DNA of 64,000 bases from Lachnospiraceae bacterium JLR.KK008 (lineage in GTDB: Bacteria; Bacillota; Clostridia; Lachnospirales; Lachnospiraceae): contig CP143548.1 of assembly GCA_037015955.1 (NCBI GenBank), positions 1,978,001 to 2,042,000 of the forward strand. Reading direction: 5' to 3'. Made by a program: the position numbers and the translations under genes. Position 1 is the first letter of the stretch. Every line of letters starts with the position of its first letter. Below are positions 26,000 through 34,189 of this stretch, piece after piece. The notes below the pieces were generated by a model, which was given only the letters and a program-made list of their open reading frames with translations, was not told the origin of the DNA and did no database searches.

Positions 26000-27742
26000 A
26001 TGGCATTTGATGGAATCACAACCGCATGTATCACAGACGAGCTGCGCCGCGCCCTCACAGGCGGACGCATCTATAAGATCGCACAGCCGGAAAACGACGA
26101 ACTGCTGATCACAGTGCGGCGGGAAAAAGAACAGTATCGGCTCCTGCTCTCCGCCAGCGCTTCCCTGCCTCTGGCTTACCTCATCCCGGACAATCTGCCA
26201 AGTCCAATGACAGCGCCTAATTTCTGTATGCTTTTACGCAAACATATTCAGAACGGAAGAATCGTCTCTGTGAGCCAGCCCGGGCTTGAGCGCATCATCC
26301 GTATCGACGTGGAACATTTAAACGAACTGGGCGACCTCTGCCGGAAATCACTGATTATTGAGATTATGGGAAAACACAGTAACATCATATTTTGCGACGA
26401 TACTTCGATTGTCATCGACAGTATCAAGCACATATCGGGAATGGTCAGTTCCGTACGCGAAGTGTTACCCGGCAGACCATACTTCATTCCCCAGACACAG
26501 GAAAAAGCAGATCCGCTGAGCATCAGTGAAAAAGGATTCTGGCAGACGCTCTCCGGCAGAGCCATGCCTGTTTTCAAGGCGCTCTATATGGCGTTCACCG
26601 GCCTCTCGCCCTTTATCGCTCAGGAACTATGCTGGCGGGCACAGGTTGACGCAGACAAACCCGTGCAGTCTCTCATTTCACAGGAATCAGACAGACTCTG
26701 GCACGCCTTTTCTTCCCTGATGCAGACCGTAAAAGACCGGACCTTTCTACCTCACATCGTATATGAAAACGGACAGCCAAAAGAATATGCCTGTGTAGCT
26801 CTTACAATCTACGAAAAAGACCAGACAAAAGAATATCCGTCTGTTTCCGGGCTGCTCCACTCATTTTATGCGGAAAAAAATGCAATCACCCGAATCCGCC
26901 AGAAGTCTTCGGACCTGCGCCGCATCGTACAGACTGCGCTGGAACGAAACGTCAAAAAATATGACCTGCAATGCCGACAGATCAAAGACACGGAAAAGAG
27001 AGAGACTTATAAAATTTACGGGGAACTGCTCAATACGTATGGTTACAATGTGCCGGCAGGCAGCAAATCTATGGAAGCCGTCAACTACTATACCGGCGAG
27101 CCTGTCACCGTTCCGCTGGATCCTACGCTCACCCCTTCGGAAAATGCCAAAAAGTATTTTGACAAATACGGAAAATGCAAGCGGACTTTCGAAGCGCTCT
27201 CTGAACTGACGCTGCAGGTAAAACATGAAATAGACCATCTGGAATCGGTCGCCGCCTCTCTCGACATTGCCCTTCGGGAAGAAGATCTCGTACAGATCAA
27301 AGAAGAATTGATTGAGAGCGGTTATATCCGGCGAAAAGGCGGAACGAAAAGGGCAAAAATCACAAGCAGGCCTTTTCATTACGTCAGCAGCGATGGTTAT
27401 GACATTTATGTCGGAAAAAACAATTATCAGAATGACGAACTGACATTTCGGTTCGCAGAAGGCGGAGACTGGTGGTTTCACGCCAAGGGCATCCCCGGTT
27501 CCCACGTCATCCTGCGATCCGCAAAGGAAGGCGAAATGCCCGATCGGGCATTTGAAGAAGCGGGAAGACTTGCCGCTTACTACTCCAAAGCAAAGGGACA
27601 GCAGAAAGTGGAAATCGACTACACACTGAAAAAGAATGTCAAAAAGCCCGGCGGAGCAGCGCCCGGCTTTGTCGTATATTATACGAATTATTCTCTCATA
27701 ATTGACAGTGATATTTCCTCCGTAACGTTGTTATCCGACTGA
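26000..27742 (+). CDS. rqcH: Rqc2 homologue RqcH (NFACT protein)
   Basis: A 580-residue ribosome quality control protein. Family members bind the split 50S subunit with a stuck nascent chain and recruit tRNA-Ala to add C-terminal alanine tails; in older annotation they are fibronectin-binding proteins. NFACT-N is at 1-about 200, a coiled-coil middle at about 275-420, and NFACT-R at about 455-570 with WWFHAKGIPGSHVIL. The Asp-Arg pair known to matter in RqcH is Glu97-Arg98 here (GLERII). Start chosen at ATG 26000, with AAAAGGAAG eight bases upstream, rather than the longer frame from 25955. Single-gene unit, closed by a terminator shared with glgA. Confidence 0.93.
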   Translation: MAFDGITTACITDELRRALTGGRIYKIAQPENDELLITVRREKEQYRLLLSASASLPLAYLIPDNLPSPMTAPNFCMLLRKHIQNGRIVSVSQPGLERIIRIDVEHLNELGDLCRKSLIIEIMGKHSNIIFCDDTSIVIDSIKHISGMVSSVREVLPGRPYFIPQTQEKADPLSISEKGFWQTLSGRAMPVFKALYMAFTGLSPFIAQELCWRAQVDADKPVQSLISQESDRLWHAFSSLMQTVKDRTFLPHIVYENGQPKEYACVALTIYEKDQTKEYPSVSGLLHSFYAEKNAITRIRQKSSDLRRIVQTALERNVKKYDLQCRQIKDTEKRETYKIYGELLNTYGYNVPAGSKSMEAVNYYTGEPVTVPLDPTLTPSENAKKYFDKYGKCKRTFEALSELTLQVKHEIDHLESVAASLDIALREEDLVQIKEELIESGYIRRKGGTKRAKITSRPFHYVSSDGYDIYVGKNNYQNDELTFRFAEGGDWWFHAKGIPGSHVILRSAKEGEMPDRAFEEAGRLAAYYSKAKGQQKVEIDYTLKKNVKKPGGAAPGFVVYYTNYSLIIDSDISSVTLLSD

Positions 27743-27788
27743 CAACATACAGAAAATCGTTTCCCTCTGCTTCACCATACAAAAGAAA

Positions 27789-27825
27789 AAGGCGACGCCG
27801 AAAACATTCTGCGCCGCCTTCCTTT
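27789..27825 (+). terminator. Bidirectional terminator between rqcH and glgA
   Basis: Stem AAGGCG(A)CGC / GCG(C)CGCCTT with a 12-nt loop, followed by CCTTTTT on the plus strand and TTTTTCTTTTG on the minus strand, between convergent genes. Confidence 0.85.
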
Positions 27826-27864
27826 TTATCTTCACTTCATTCTATTGTTGCTTTTCCTGACGAC

Positions 27865-29310
27865 TTAGCCTACCAGCCAGTCATACATTTCCTGATACTT
27901 TTTCGCTGATACATTCCAGGAAAAATCCGTGGCCATCGCTCTGTCCACGATCTTATTCCACTCTCTCTTCTTATCATAATAGATACGCTCCGCATAGCGG
28001 ACAGCATCCAGCATTTCATGCGCATTGTAATTGGTAAAGCTGAAACCAGTTCCTCTGCTCTCATACTCGTTATAAGATTCCACCGTATCTTTCAGTCCGC
28101 CTGTCTCACGAACGATTGGTACCGTACCATAGTGCAGCGCCATCAGCTGACTGAGTCCGCAGGGCTCAAACAATGAAGGCATCAGGAATGCATCACAGCC
28201 ACCGTATATCTTATGAGACATTGCCTCGGAATAATAAATGTTGGCAGATACTTTGCCTGCATATTTCCAGTCAAAGTGGCGGAACATATTTTCGTATTGC
28301 GGATCTCCCGTTCCCAGGACAACAAGCTGAACATTATCCTGACAGAGCTCATCCATTACATAAGCGATCAGGTCAAACCCCTTCTGATCGGTCAGGCGGG
28401 AAACGATACCGATCATAAATGTCTTATCATTCTGATCAAGCCCCAGTTCTTTCTGAAGTTCCCGTTTGTTTTTAATTTTCTCCTTGCGGAAGTTCACCGC
28501 ATTATACGGATAGGGAAGGTAAGCGTCATTCTCCGGATTAAACTCATCATAGTCGATCCCGTTGACAATACCGCGCAGGTCACCCGCTCTGGCACAGAGC
28601 AGCCCGTTTAAGCCCTCTCCATAAAAATCTGTCTTGATCTCTTCCGCATAGGTATCGCTGACTGTCGTGATTGCATCCGCATATACCATACCGCCTTTGA
28701 GCAGATTGGCGTCTTTATAGCATTCCAGTTTATCGGGCGTAAAGAAATAGTCCGGAAGTCCTGTAATCTCCTTCACCGTCTTTACATCCCATTTTCCCTG
28801 GAATTTGAGGTTATGTATCGTCATAACCGTTTTTATGCCATGGTAAAATTCATTCCCCTGAAATCTTTCCTTCAGATACACGGGAACAAGACCTGTCTGC
28901 CAATCATGACAATGGATCACATCCGGTCTGAACTCGATGACGGGAAGAATAGAAAGCACTGCTTTGGAAAAAAACGCATATTTGGTAATTTCCCAGAGGG
29001 TATCATCTCCATAAGGTTTCGGACCGCCAAAGAACTCTTCATTGTCGATAAAGTAAAAAGTCACTCCCTCTACCTGCGCCGTCATAATGCCCACATACTC
29101 ACTCTTATAATGGAAATCCATATAAAAATGAGTCACATATGTCATCCTGTCCTTGACTTCCTGCTTCATACAGGGATATTTCGGCATGACAACTCTTACG
29201 TCAAAAAATTCCTTATCAATACATTTGGGGAGGGAACCTACCACATCGGCCAATCCGCCGGTTTTAATAAAAGGGACCCCCTCTGATGCTGCAAATAAAA
29301 TACGTTTCAT
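27865..29310 (-). CDS. glgA: Glycogen synthase (ADP-glucose)
   Basis: A 481-residue GT5 glucosyltransferase that extends alpha-1,4-glucan from ADP-glucose. The N-terminal KTGGLADVVGSLP (substrate-binding KxGGL) begins at residue 16; HDWQTGLVPVYL and GIDYDEFNPEND follow; the C-terminal GT-B half has PSLFEPCGLSQLMALHYGTVPIVRETGGL with the conserved EPCGL Glu. Length is normal for GlgA. Start fixed at ATG 29310 (MKRILFAASEG) with GAGAGGAT before it: the open frame runs 149 codons further upstream, but only through repeat DNA. The mRNA likely carries a leader of about 500 nt. No other glycogen genes are adjacent. The gene before it encodes a Spo0A-like protein, and glycogen storage often precedes clostridial sporulation. 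Confidence 0.95.
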   Translation of the reverse strand: MKRILFAASEGVPFIKTGGLADVVGSLPKCIDKEFFDVRVVMPKYPCMKQEVKDRMTYVTHFYMDFHYKSEYVGIMTAQVEGVTFYFIDNEEFFGGPKPYGDDTLWEITKYAFFSKAVLSILPVIEFRPDVIHCHDWQTGLVPVYLKERFQGNEFYHGIKTVMTIHNLKFQGKWDVKTVKEITGLPDYFFTPDKLECYKDANLLKGGMVYADAITTVSDTYAEEIKTDFYGEGLNGLLCARAGDLRGIVNGIDYDEFNPENDAYLPYPYNAVNFRKEKIKNKRELQKELGLDQNDKTFMIGIVSRLTDQKGFDLIAYVMDELCQDNVQLVVLGTGDPQYENMFRHFDWKYAGKVSANIYYSEAMSHKIYGGCDAFLMPSLFEPCGLSQLMALHYGTVPIVRETGGLKDTVESYNEYESRGTGFSFTNYNAHEMLDAVRYAERIYYDKKREWNKIVDRAMATDFSWNVSAKKYQEMYDWLVG

Positions 29311-29390
29311 AACTATCCTCTCATACCTTCTTTTGTTTTGCTGTGTTTCGGGCACAGCTGCCACCACCCATTTATGTTGCATAGATACAG

Positions 29391-29725
29391 TGCTCGCGTG
29401 CTGCGCACGTTCGCACTCTCCGCAAACCTCTTTCGCAGTGCGCTCACGTGCTGCGCACGTTCGCTCGCTTTGCAAACATGTCTTCGCAACCTTCTCTCGC
29501 AGTGCGCTCGCGTGCTGCGCACGTTCGCTCGCTTTGCAAACATGTCTTCGCAACCTTCTCTCGCAGTGCGCTCGCGTGCTGCGCACGTTCGCTCGCTTTG
29601 CAAACATGTCTTCGCAACCTTCTCTCGCAGTGCGCTCGCGTGCTGCGCACGTTCGCTCGCTTTGCAAACATGTCTTCGCAACCTTCTCTCGCAGTGCGCT
29701 CGCGTGCTGCGCACGTTCGCTCGCG
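29391..29725 (-). repeat. 64-bp tandem repeat array in the glgA leader
   Basis: Four consecutive, identical 64-bp units at 29460-29523, 29524-29587, 29588-29651 and 29652-29715, with a 10-base start of a fifth unit on the right. On the left come a diverged 50-bp unit (29410-29459) and a 19-base stub. Each unit holds the hairpin GTGCGC / GCGCAC and the words TTTGCAAA and CGCGAGCG. The period is not a multiple of three, yet all frames stay open, which produces false proteins on both strands. This array, the palindrome and the promoter fill the 541 bases between glgA and the Spo0A-like gene; there is no gene in that stretch. Confidence 0.95.
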
Positions 29726-29796
29726 GGCTTTCGCCCTATGAAAATGTAATCTGTCAAATCTGCCTGCGAGCAGTCAGTTTGCCATCTTACATTTTC
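29725..29796 (-). repeat. Long imperfect palindrome in the glgA leader
   Basis: Reading the minus strand, GAAAATGTAA pairs with TTACATTTTC across 57 bases (29796-29740), with inner matches CAAA/TTTG and CTGC/GCAG, so a long bulged hairpin can form. A second small hairpin, GGGC-GAAA-GCCC (29736-29725), with a stable tetraloop follows directly before the 64-bp repeats. It looks like the 5' part of a structured leader RNA or a dispersed palindromic element. Confidence 0.7.
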
Positions 29797-29820
29797 GCAC
29801 TGCTCAATGCTCTCGCGTAC

Positions 29821-29849
29821 ATTATATCATTTCCATTGTCGGTTGGAAA
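29821..29849 (-). promoter_or_regulatory. Sigma-A promoter of glgA
   Basis: Minus strand TTTCCA, 17-bp spacer, TATAAT with TGA directly upstream (extended -10). Transcription starting near 29814 would run through the palindrome and the 64-bp repeats before reaching glgA. The -35 box nearly touches the stop of the Spo0A-like gene. Confidence 0.7.
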
Positions 29850-29851
29850 GC

Positions 29852-30370
29852 CTAATCTCGATATTGGAGGCGGATTTTATCGGCGATCAGGGCGATAAAT
29901 TCGGAATTTGTCGGTTTCCCTTTTCCGGTGTTGATTGTATATCCGAACATGGCGTCCAGCGTCTCCATCTTGCCTCTGTTCCACGCCACTTCAATGGCAT
30001 GGCGGATTGCACGTTCCACTCTGCTGGAAGTTGTCTGAAATTTTTTGGCGATCGTCGGATAGAGGATCTTGGTAATAGAATTCAGCATCTCCACATCCTC
30101 CACTGACATCATAATCGCCTCACGCAAATATTGATACCCTTTGATGTGCGCCGGCACGCCAATCTCATGGATCATATCCGTCACATCTTTTTCCAGATCG
30201 CGGACCGCCGGCCTGCTGCCTCCGTAAAGTGTCTTTGTCTCCTCCTGCTGTCCCGCCGACGGGACCGTAATCATGATCTGAAACTCTTTATTCGTATGAA
30301 TTAAATCGGAAAGTAATTTGAAAACCTGCTCGTTATCTTTCGTAGCCGCAACACTCAGTTGTTCCATCAT
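29852..30370 (-). CDS. Spo0A-like regulator lacking most of the receiver domain
   Basis: A 172-residue protein. Residues about 60-172 are a full Spo0A effector domain: [35 protein letters not shown], and the recognition helix region [18 protein letters not shown], ending in [17 protein letters not shown], almost as in Bacillus subtilis Spo0A. The first 32 residues ([20 protein letters not shown]...) still resemble the start of a Spo0A receiver (strand 1, helix 1), but ADDN has become TKDN and the rest of the receiver, including the phospho-acceptor Asp and the conserved Lys, is gone. GGAGG lies before tandem ATGs; the second may be used. It has its own sigma-A promoter. It sits one gene from spoIVB, the usual place of spo0A. 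It could be a phosphorylation-independent regulator, a competitor of full Spo0A, or the remains of it. Confidence 0.88.
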   Translation of the reverse strand: MMEQLSVAATKDNEQVFKLLSDLIHTNKEFQIMITVPSAGQQEETKTLYGGSRPAVRDLEKDVTDMIHEIGVPAHIKGYQYLREAIMMSVEDVEMLNSITKILYPTIAKKFQTTSSRVERAIRHAIEVAWNRGKMETLDAMFGYTINTGKGKPTNSEFIALIADKIRLQYRD

Positions 30371-30421
30371 TGACCTCCGTTCACTATAATTCTTTACGAT
30401 GTCTCATGAATCGTCTCTATT

Positions 30422-30450
30422 CATTATAAACAGATGTCAATCTACGTTCA
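30422..30450 (-). promoter_or_regulatory. Sigma-A promoter of the Spo0A-like gene
   Basis: Minus strand TTGAAC, 17-bp spacer, perfect TATAAT, followed by about 45 bases of leader and GGAGG before the tandem ATG codons. A promoter this good argues that the gene is expressed and not decaying. Confidence 0.8.
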
Positions 30451-30491
30451 ACTACCATCAATCGCAGAATGCGCGCTAAAACGCCCCTTTC

Positions 30492-32825
30492 CTACAACTT
30501 ACTTTCCAGCTCCTCCAATGACCCATAACCGTAAAGTCTTGCAGAATTGCCGATGATCTCTTCTGCCAGGTTCCTTCCTTCCATGCACAGAGCCGCGATA
30601 AACCTCCCGTACAAATCCAGCGTTCTGTCGGAATACGTCGAGATTTCCCCACGTAAATAAGTCTCATAAGAAGTATTGTACAGACTGTCTTCATACGTGT
30701 GTATACTTCTCGCAAGTCTGGCAGCCTTCGGAAACCGTTCTGCGCATGTCTCCATCCATCCGACCTGGATCTTAACGATCTCTTCAATAATCGCCTTTTT
30801 TTCCTCCGGAATCTCCGCGAAGTGGCCGGAGATGTCCACATAGCCTTCCGGATCCGTACTCTCCATCATCCTCCCATATTTCTCCGCAATCAGATTCCAT
30901 CCCCGCGCGTCGGCCTCCACAAAGTCCTCGATGTAACTCTGCAGCATCGGCACCGTCCAGGCCAGATACTGGCTCTTTCGCATAATGGAAAATGTATTCC
31001 AGTCATCCTGACAATCAGCCCGGCCGCCAATATTCTTCACCTGATCAAATGACTGCCATTCCAGGCCGATTAGTCTCCGCATCAGTTCTTCTTTTACTGT
31101 CGACTTGCTCTCTTCCTTCTGGGTAATGCTGTGCAGGATATTGTCCGTGTGATGATCCAGATAATTATCGCTCCCTGTTGTCAGGCTCTGTTTTTTCATT
31201 TCGTCGATAATAAGCGTGACGATAATTTCTATTGTCTGAGGTATCCTCTCATCTCCGACCGGCATGTCGGCAATCGCATTCAATATGTCACCGATGACCG
31301 CCAGCACCGGAAGATGTTCCATTCCTTTGTGCATCCATTTATAAAAAGGCGCATACCTGCGGTTCAGCAGATAGACAATCGACATCGTATGTCTCATAAA
31401 TTCGCCCAGCGCCACTTCCGCCGTCACCTTATCGCCCCTTTGCAGCATCCGGCTATAGTTATACTGTCCCGACTGCGCAATCAGCGCCGCCTCTCTGGCA
31501 ATTTTCTTGATCCGCACTTCCTCCGGATAATGAGCGAGCAACCCTCTTCTGATTCTTGTAAACTCTCCCAGCTCATCCCGGAACACTCTGCCGCTTGTGG
31601 CTGCCGCGAGCTGATAGTCTTCGGCATACAGCCACTGGCTGCGCGATTCCGGCACATCTGAAAACCCGATCAGCTTCTCGTAAAAATCCCCGATCCGGAA
31701 CACACCGACTCTCTTGGGCGCCTTCGGTGTCACTCTGCGGGTAACGCCCATATACGTCTTGGGCAGCCTGTCGTATTCCGCCTGCAGCGCCTCGCCGATC
31801 TCCTCATAGACCGAGTCTGTTAAAAACAGACAAAAACCCGGGCCGAAATCATGATCTCTCGATATTTCGTCATCAAATCCAAGACACTCCGACCCTTCGC
31901 CGACAAGTCCGGCTGCGATATAAGGCATGTAAGACGGAAATTTCTGCCAAAGCATCGGCTCCCCATATTCATGATAAAAAGACTCGCACAGATCAAGTCC
32001 TTTGGCAAACTGTCTGACGACACTGACTCTCCCCGCCATCTGTTCTTCCACTGCGCTTAAATTCTGAGCTACGATTTCATAGGCGGTAGAACGCCCGGTG
32101 TTTTTCTCAATCTCCGCCAGCGCCATTTTATAATATCTGGCCGACTCCTCCAGATTGCCTGCCATATACTGCGCTTCTCCCATCGCAGACAAAGCGCCGC
32201 TGTAATGAAAGTCTTTCTTCTCATCCATCTCAAAAATAGAGAACGCTTTTTGCAGATGATCCATAGCCTCCTCATACCGTCCAAGTTTCAGCAGAGACGC
32301 CGCCAGATTCGTATGTGTGACCGCCGTCTCAATTCTGGCCTCCGCATACGAACTGACGATAGGCAATGCCTTCTCCAGACAGTGACACGCCTCCTCGAAA
32401 TCTCCCATCTCCTGATAGAGCAGACTCATATTATTGTAGAGACTGGCAAATCGGAAATCATTGGCCTCTAATTGATTCCGGTAGATCAAAAGCACAGTCT
32501 GATAGCCGGACATAGACTCGGCCAGTTTTCCGGCAGCCCGGTAAGCATTGGCAATGTTCAGCAGAGAAGTCGCATAGGGTACGCTCCCCCGCATCTGGTT
32601 GCGCTCCAGCACTTCCATGAGCTTATCACAATACAGGCAGCACTTCTCATATTTGCTCACATCCCGCAGGTACCCGATCATCTCATTCAGCAGAGTGATC
32701 AGCGAGCCGTCGTCCTGCGCCTGCACCGCCTGTGCCATCTGATTCTCCAGAAACCCTTCCACCCGGTCCATCTGGTACGTGGCAAACAGTCGGTCAAGCT
32801 CCTGTAATATTTTTTCCATATCCAT
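30492..32825 (-). CDS. TPR - DUF4037 - DUF4125 fusion protein
   Basis: A 777-residue cytosolic protein. TPR helices fill residues about 70-280 (repeats such as YATSLLNIANAYRAAGKLAES, SLYNNMSLLYQEMGDFEEA, VTHTNLAASLLKLGRYEEA). A DUF4037 domain (about 300-560) begins with a nucleotidyltransferase-like SRDHDFGPGFCLFL motif. A DUF4125 domain (about 580-770) has LEWQSFDQVKNIGGRADCQDDWNTFSIMRKSQ. The chemistry is unknown; the DUF4037 motif resembles a polymerase-beta-type nucleotidyltransferase, so transfer of a nucleotide to a partner is possible. Start chosen at ATG 32825, with AGAGGTGA before it. It lies between spoIVB and the Spo0A-like gene, where the two sporulation genes are usually neighbours. 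Confidence 0.8.
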   Translation of the reverse strand: MDMEKILQELDRLFATYQMDRVEGFLENQMAQAVQAQDDGSLITLLNEMIGYLRDVSKYEKCCLYCDKLMEVLERNQMRGSVPYATSLLNIANAYRAAGKLAESMSGYQTVLLIYRNQLEANDFRFASLYNNMSLLYQEMGDFEEACHCLEKALPIVSSYAEARIETAVTHTNLAASLLKLGRYEEAMDHLQKAFSIFEMDEKKDFHYSGALSAMGEAQYMAGNLEESARYYKMALAEIEKNTGRSTAYEIVAQNLSAVEEQMAGRVSVVRQFAKGLDLCESFYHEYGEPMLWQKFPSYMPYIAAGLVGEGSECLGFDDEISRDHDFGPGFCLFLTDSVYEEIGEALQAEYDRLPKTYMGVTRRVTPKAPKRVGVFRIGDFYEKLIGFSDVPESRSQWLYAEDYQLAAATSGRVFRDELGEFTRIRRGLLAHYPEEVRIKKIAREAALIAQSGQYNYSRMLQRGDKVTAEVALGEFMRHTMSIVYLLNRRYAPFYKWMHKGMEHLPVLAVIGDILNAIADMPVGDERIPQTIEIIVTLIIDEMKKQSLTTGSDNYLDHHTDNILHSITQKEESKSTVKEELMRRLIGLEWQSFDQVKNIGGRADCQDDWNTFSIMRKSQYLAWTVPMLQSYIEDFVEADARGWNLIAEKYGRMMESTDPEGYVDISGHFAEIPEEKKAIIEEIVKIQVGWMETCAERFPKAARLARSIHTYEDSLYNTSYETYLRGEISTYSDRTLDLYGRFIAALCMEGRNLAEEIIGNSARLYGYGSLEELESKL

Positions 32826-32862
32826 AACAATCACCTCTGGTAAGAGTATAGCACTTTTCCGC

Positions 32863-34110
32863 TCATCCCTCCAGCATCTCTTCAATAAAAATACCATACC
32901 CTTTGGTGGCATCCTGCACGAATACATGTGTGACTGCACCTACCAGCTTCCCATTTTGCAAAATCGGAGCGCCGCTCATACCCTGTATGATACCGCCGGT
33001 CTCCTCGATCAGTCTCTCGTCGGTGATCTGCAATACGATCTCTCTGTTGATATGTTCCTTATCATAAGTGATGTCCGTGATCTTTACATCATAGAGCTCC
33101 GTATTTTTTCCGTCCAGGCTGCAGAGGATCTTGGCCGGACCAATCCTCGTATCCTGCTTGAGTCCGATCTCCACCGGTGCAAAGAGCGCTTCTTCCTCCA
33201 GCTCCTCTCCGCAGATACCGAAAATACCCTTGTCCTCATTGCGGTCGATGACCCCCAGCAGATTGTCGTCCCCATAATCGATCAATCCTGTCAGTTCCCC
33301 CGGCTTCCCCGCCTCTCCCTTGCGGATCCCGATAATATCCGTATGGTACAAAGAGCCTTTCTGCAGCGCCATCAGTGTACTCGTATCCATATCGTTGATC
33401 CCATGTCCAAGCGCACCGAATCCGCCGTTTCCGTCGATGTAAGTGAGTGTCCCCACGCCCTGGGCGTTGTCACGAATCCAAATGCCGATTTTATAGACCC
33501 CCGCCTGATCTTTGATTGGAACGGTCTTCACATCAAATACTTCCTTACCTCTGCGGATTGTCAGCACAGTATCCATCCCGTCTGTCTCCTGCAGCGACTT
33601 CATAAACATCTTTTTCCCGGTGACATCTTCACCGTTTATCCCCAGAATATAATCGCCGCTCTTCAGTACGTTTTTGGCCGGAGAATATCTGACGCCGTCA
33701 AAACCCGTAAATTCTCCGGTCCCCACGACGAGTACACCTTCCGTCTTCACATAAATACCGACCGGCATACCGACCGGGATCACGGATGTCCCTTCGATCA
33801 CCTGCACATCCACATTTTTTAAAGGTACGAAGCCGAACAGCTTTACATCCATCTCATAACTGTTTTTCTCATTGGCATAAAAGACAAGCGGACGGCTCAG
33901 ACTGACAGGAATCGCTTCCTCGCCGGAAGCACGGATCATCCCCATAGCCGGCAGCTCCAGATTCATTTCCTCTCGTTCCCCTGCGCGGATCTTGATACTG
34001 TCCGGTGTCCTGTGCCAGACAGACAGGTAGACGGCGCAGAGAAGCAGGCATACCGCATTGCCTGCCAGCATATATAAAATGCGGCGGTATCTCCTCCTTA
34101 ACTCCATCAT
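32863..34110 (-). CDS. spoIVB: SpoIVB serine peptidase
   Basis: A 415-residue forespore protease that starts pro-sigma-K processing across the intermembrane space by cleaving SpoIVFA. A signal anchor lies at about 12-32 (YMLAGNAVCLLLCAVYLSVW). A PDZ domain is at about 120-210 (GVRYSPAKNVLKSGDYILGINGEDV). The SpoIVB peptidase domain (about 215-410) has FGALGHGI with the His and GGIIQGMSGAPIL with the catalytic Ser. Start chosen at ATG 34110 after AAGGAAGTGG. It follows recN, as in most spore formers. A CATACTA -10 of forespore type lies upstream, overlapping the recN terminator. Confidence 0.95.
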   Translation of the reverse strand: MMELRRRYRRILYMLAGNAVCLLLCAVYLSVWHRTPDSIKIRAGEREEMNLELPAMGMIRASGEEAIPVSLSRPLVFYANEKNSYEMDVKLFGFVPLKNVDVQVIEGTSVIPVGMPVGIYVKTEGVLVVGTGEFTGFDGVRYSPAKNVLKSGDYILGINGEDVTGKKMFMKSLQETDGMDTVLTIRRGKEVFDVKTVPIKDQAGVYKIGIWIRDNAQGVGTLTYIDGNGGFGALGHGINDMDTSTLMALQKGSLYHTDIIGIRKGEAGKPGELTGLIDYGDDNLLGVIDRNEDKGIFGICGEELEEEALFAPVEIGLKQDTRIGPAKILCSLDGKNTELYDVKITDITYDKEHINREIVLQITDERLIEETGGIIQGMSGAPILQNGKLVGAVTHVFVQDATKGYGIFIEEMLEG

Positions 34111-34135
34111 TCCACTTCCTTTCCACAACAAAAAC

Positions 34136-34161
34136 AAAAAGCATCCTGCAAGATGCTTTTT
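34136..34161 (-). terminator. Terminator of the asp23-recN operon
   Basis: Stem AAAAAGCATC / GATGCTTTTT with a 6-nt loop; the minus-strand 3' arm runs into GTTTTTG. It lies 29 bases past the recN stop and before spoIVB. Confidence 0.85.
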
Positions 34162-34168
34162 TAGTATG
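34162..34168 (-). promoter_or_regulatory. Candidate sigma-G/F -10 box of spoIVB
   Basis: Minus strand CATACTA, the consensus -10 for forespore sigma factors. The -35 side, AAAGTA 17 bases upstream, is weak. It lies right next to the recN terminator, so a transcript starting 6-8 bases downstream begins inside the first arm of that hairpin. Confidence 0.5.
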
Positions 34169-34189
34169 TGAGGAAATATCATTTTTACT

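Noticed and set aside
29391-29725. CRISPR array
   Set aside because: The 64-bp units follow each other directly with no unique spacers, and there is no cas gene in the window.
29313-29749. Long open frames on both strands across the 64-bp repeats, including a 149-codon N-terminal extension of glgA
   Set aside because: They arise because the GC-rich repeat lacks stops in most frames; the period is not divisible by three, so each copy is read in a new frame. The normal GlgA start with a ribosome site is at 29310.
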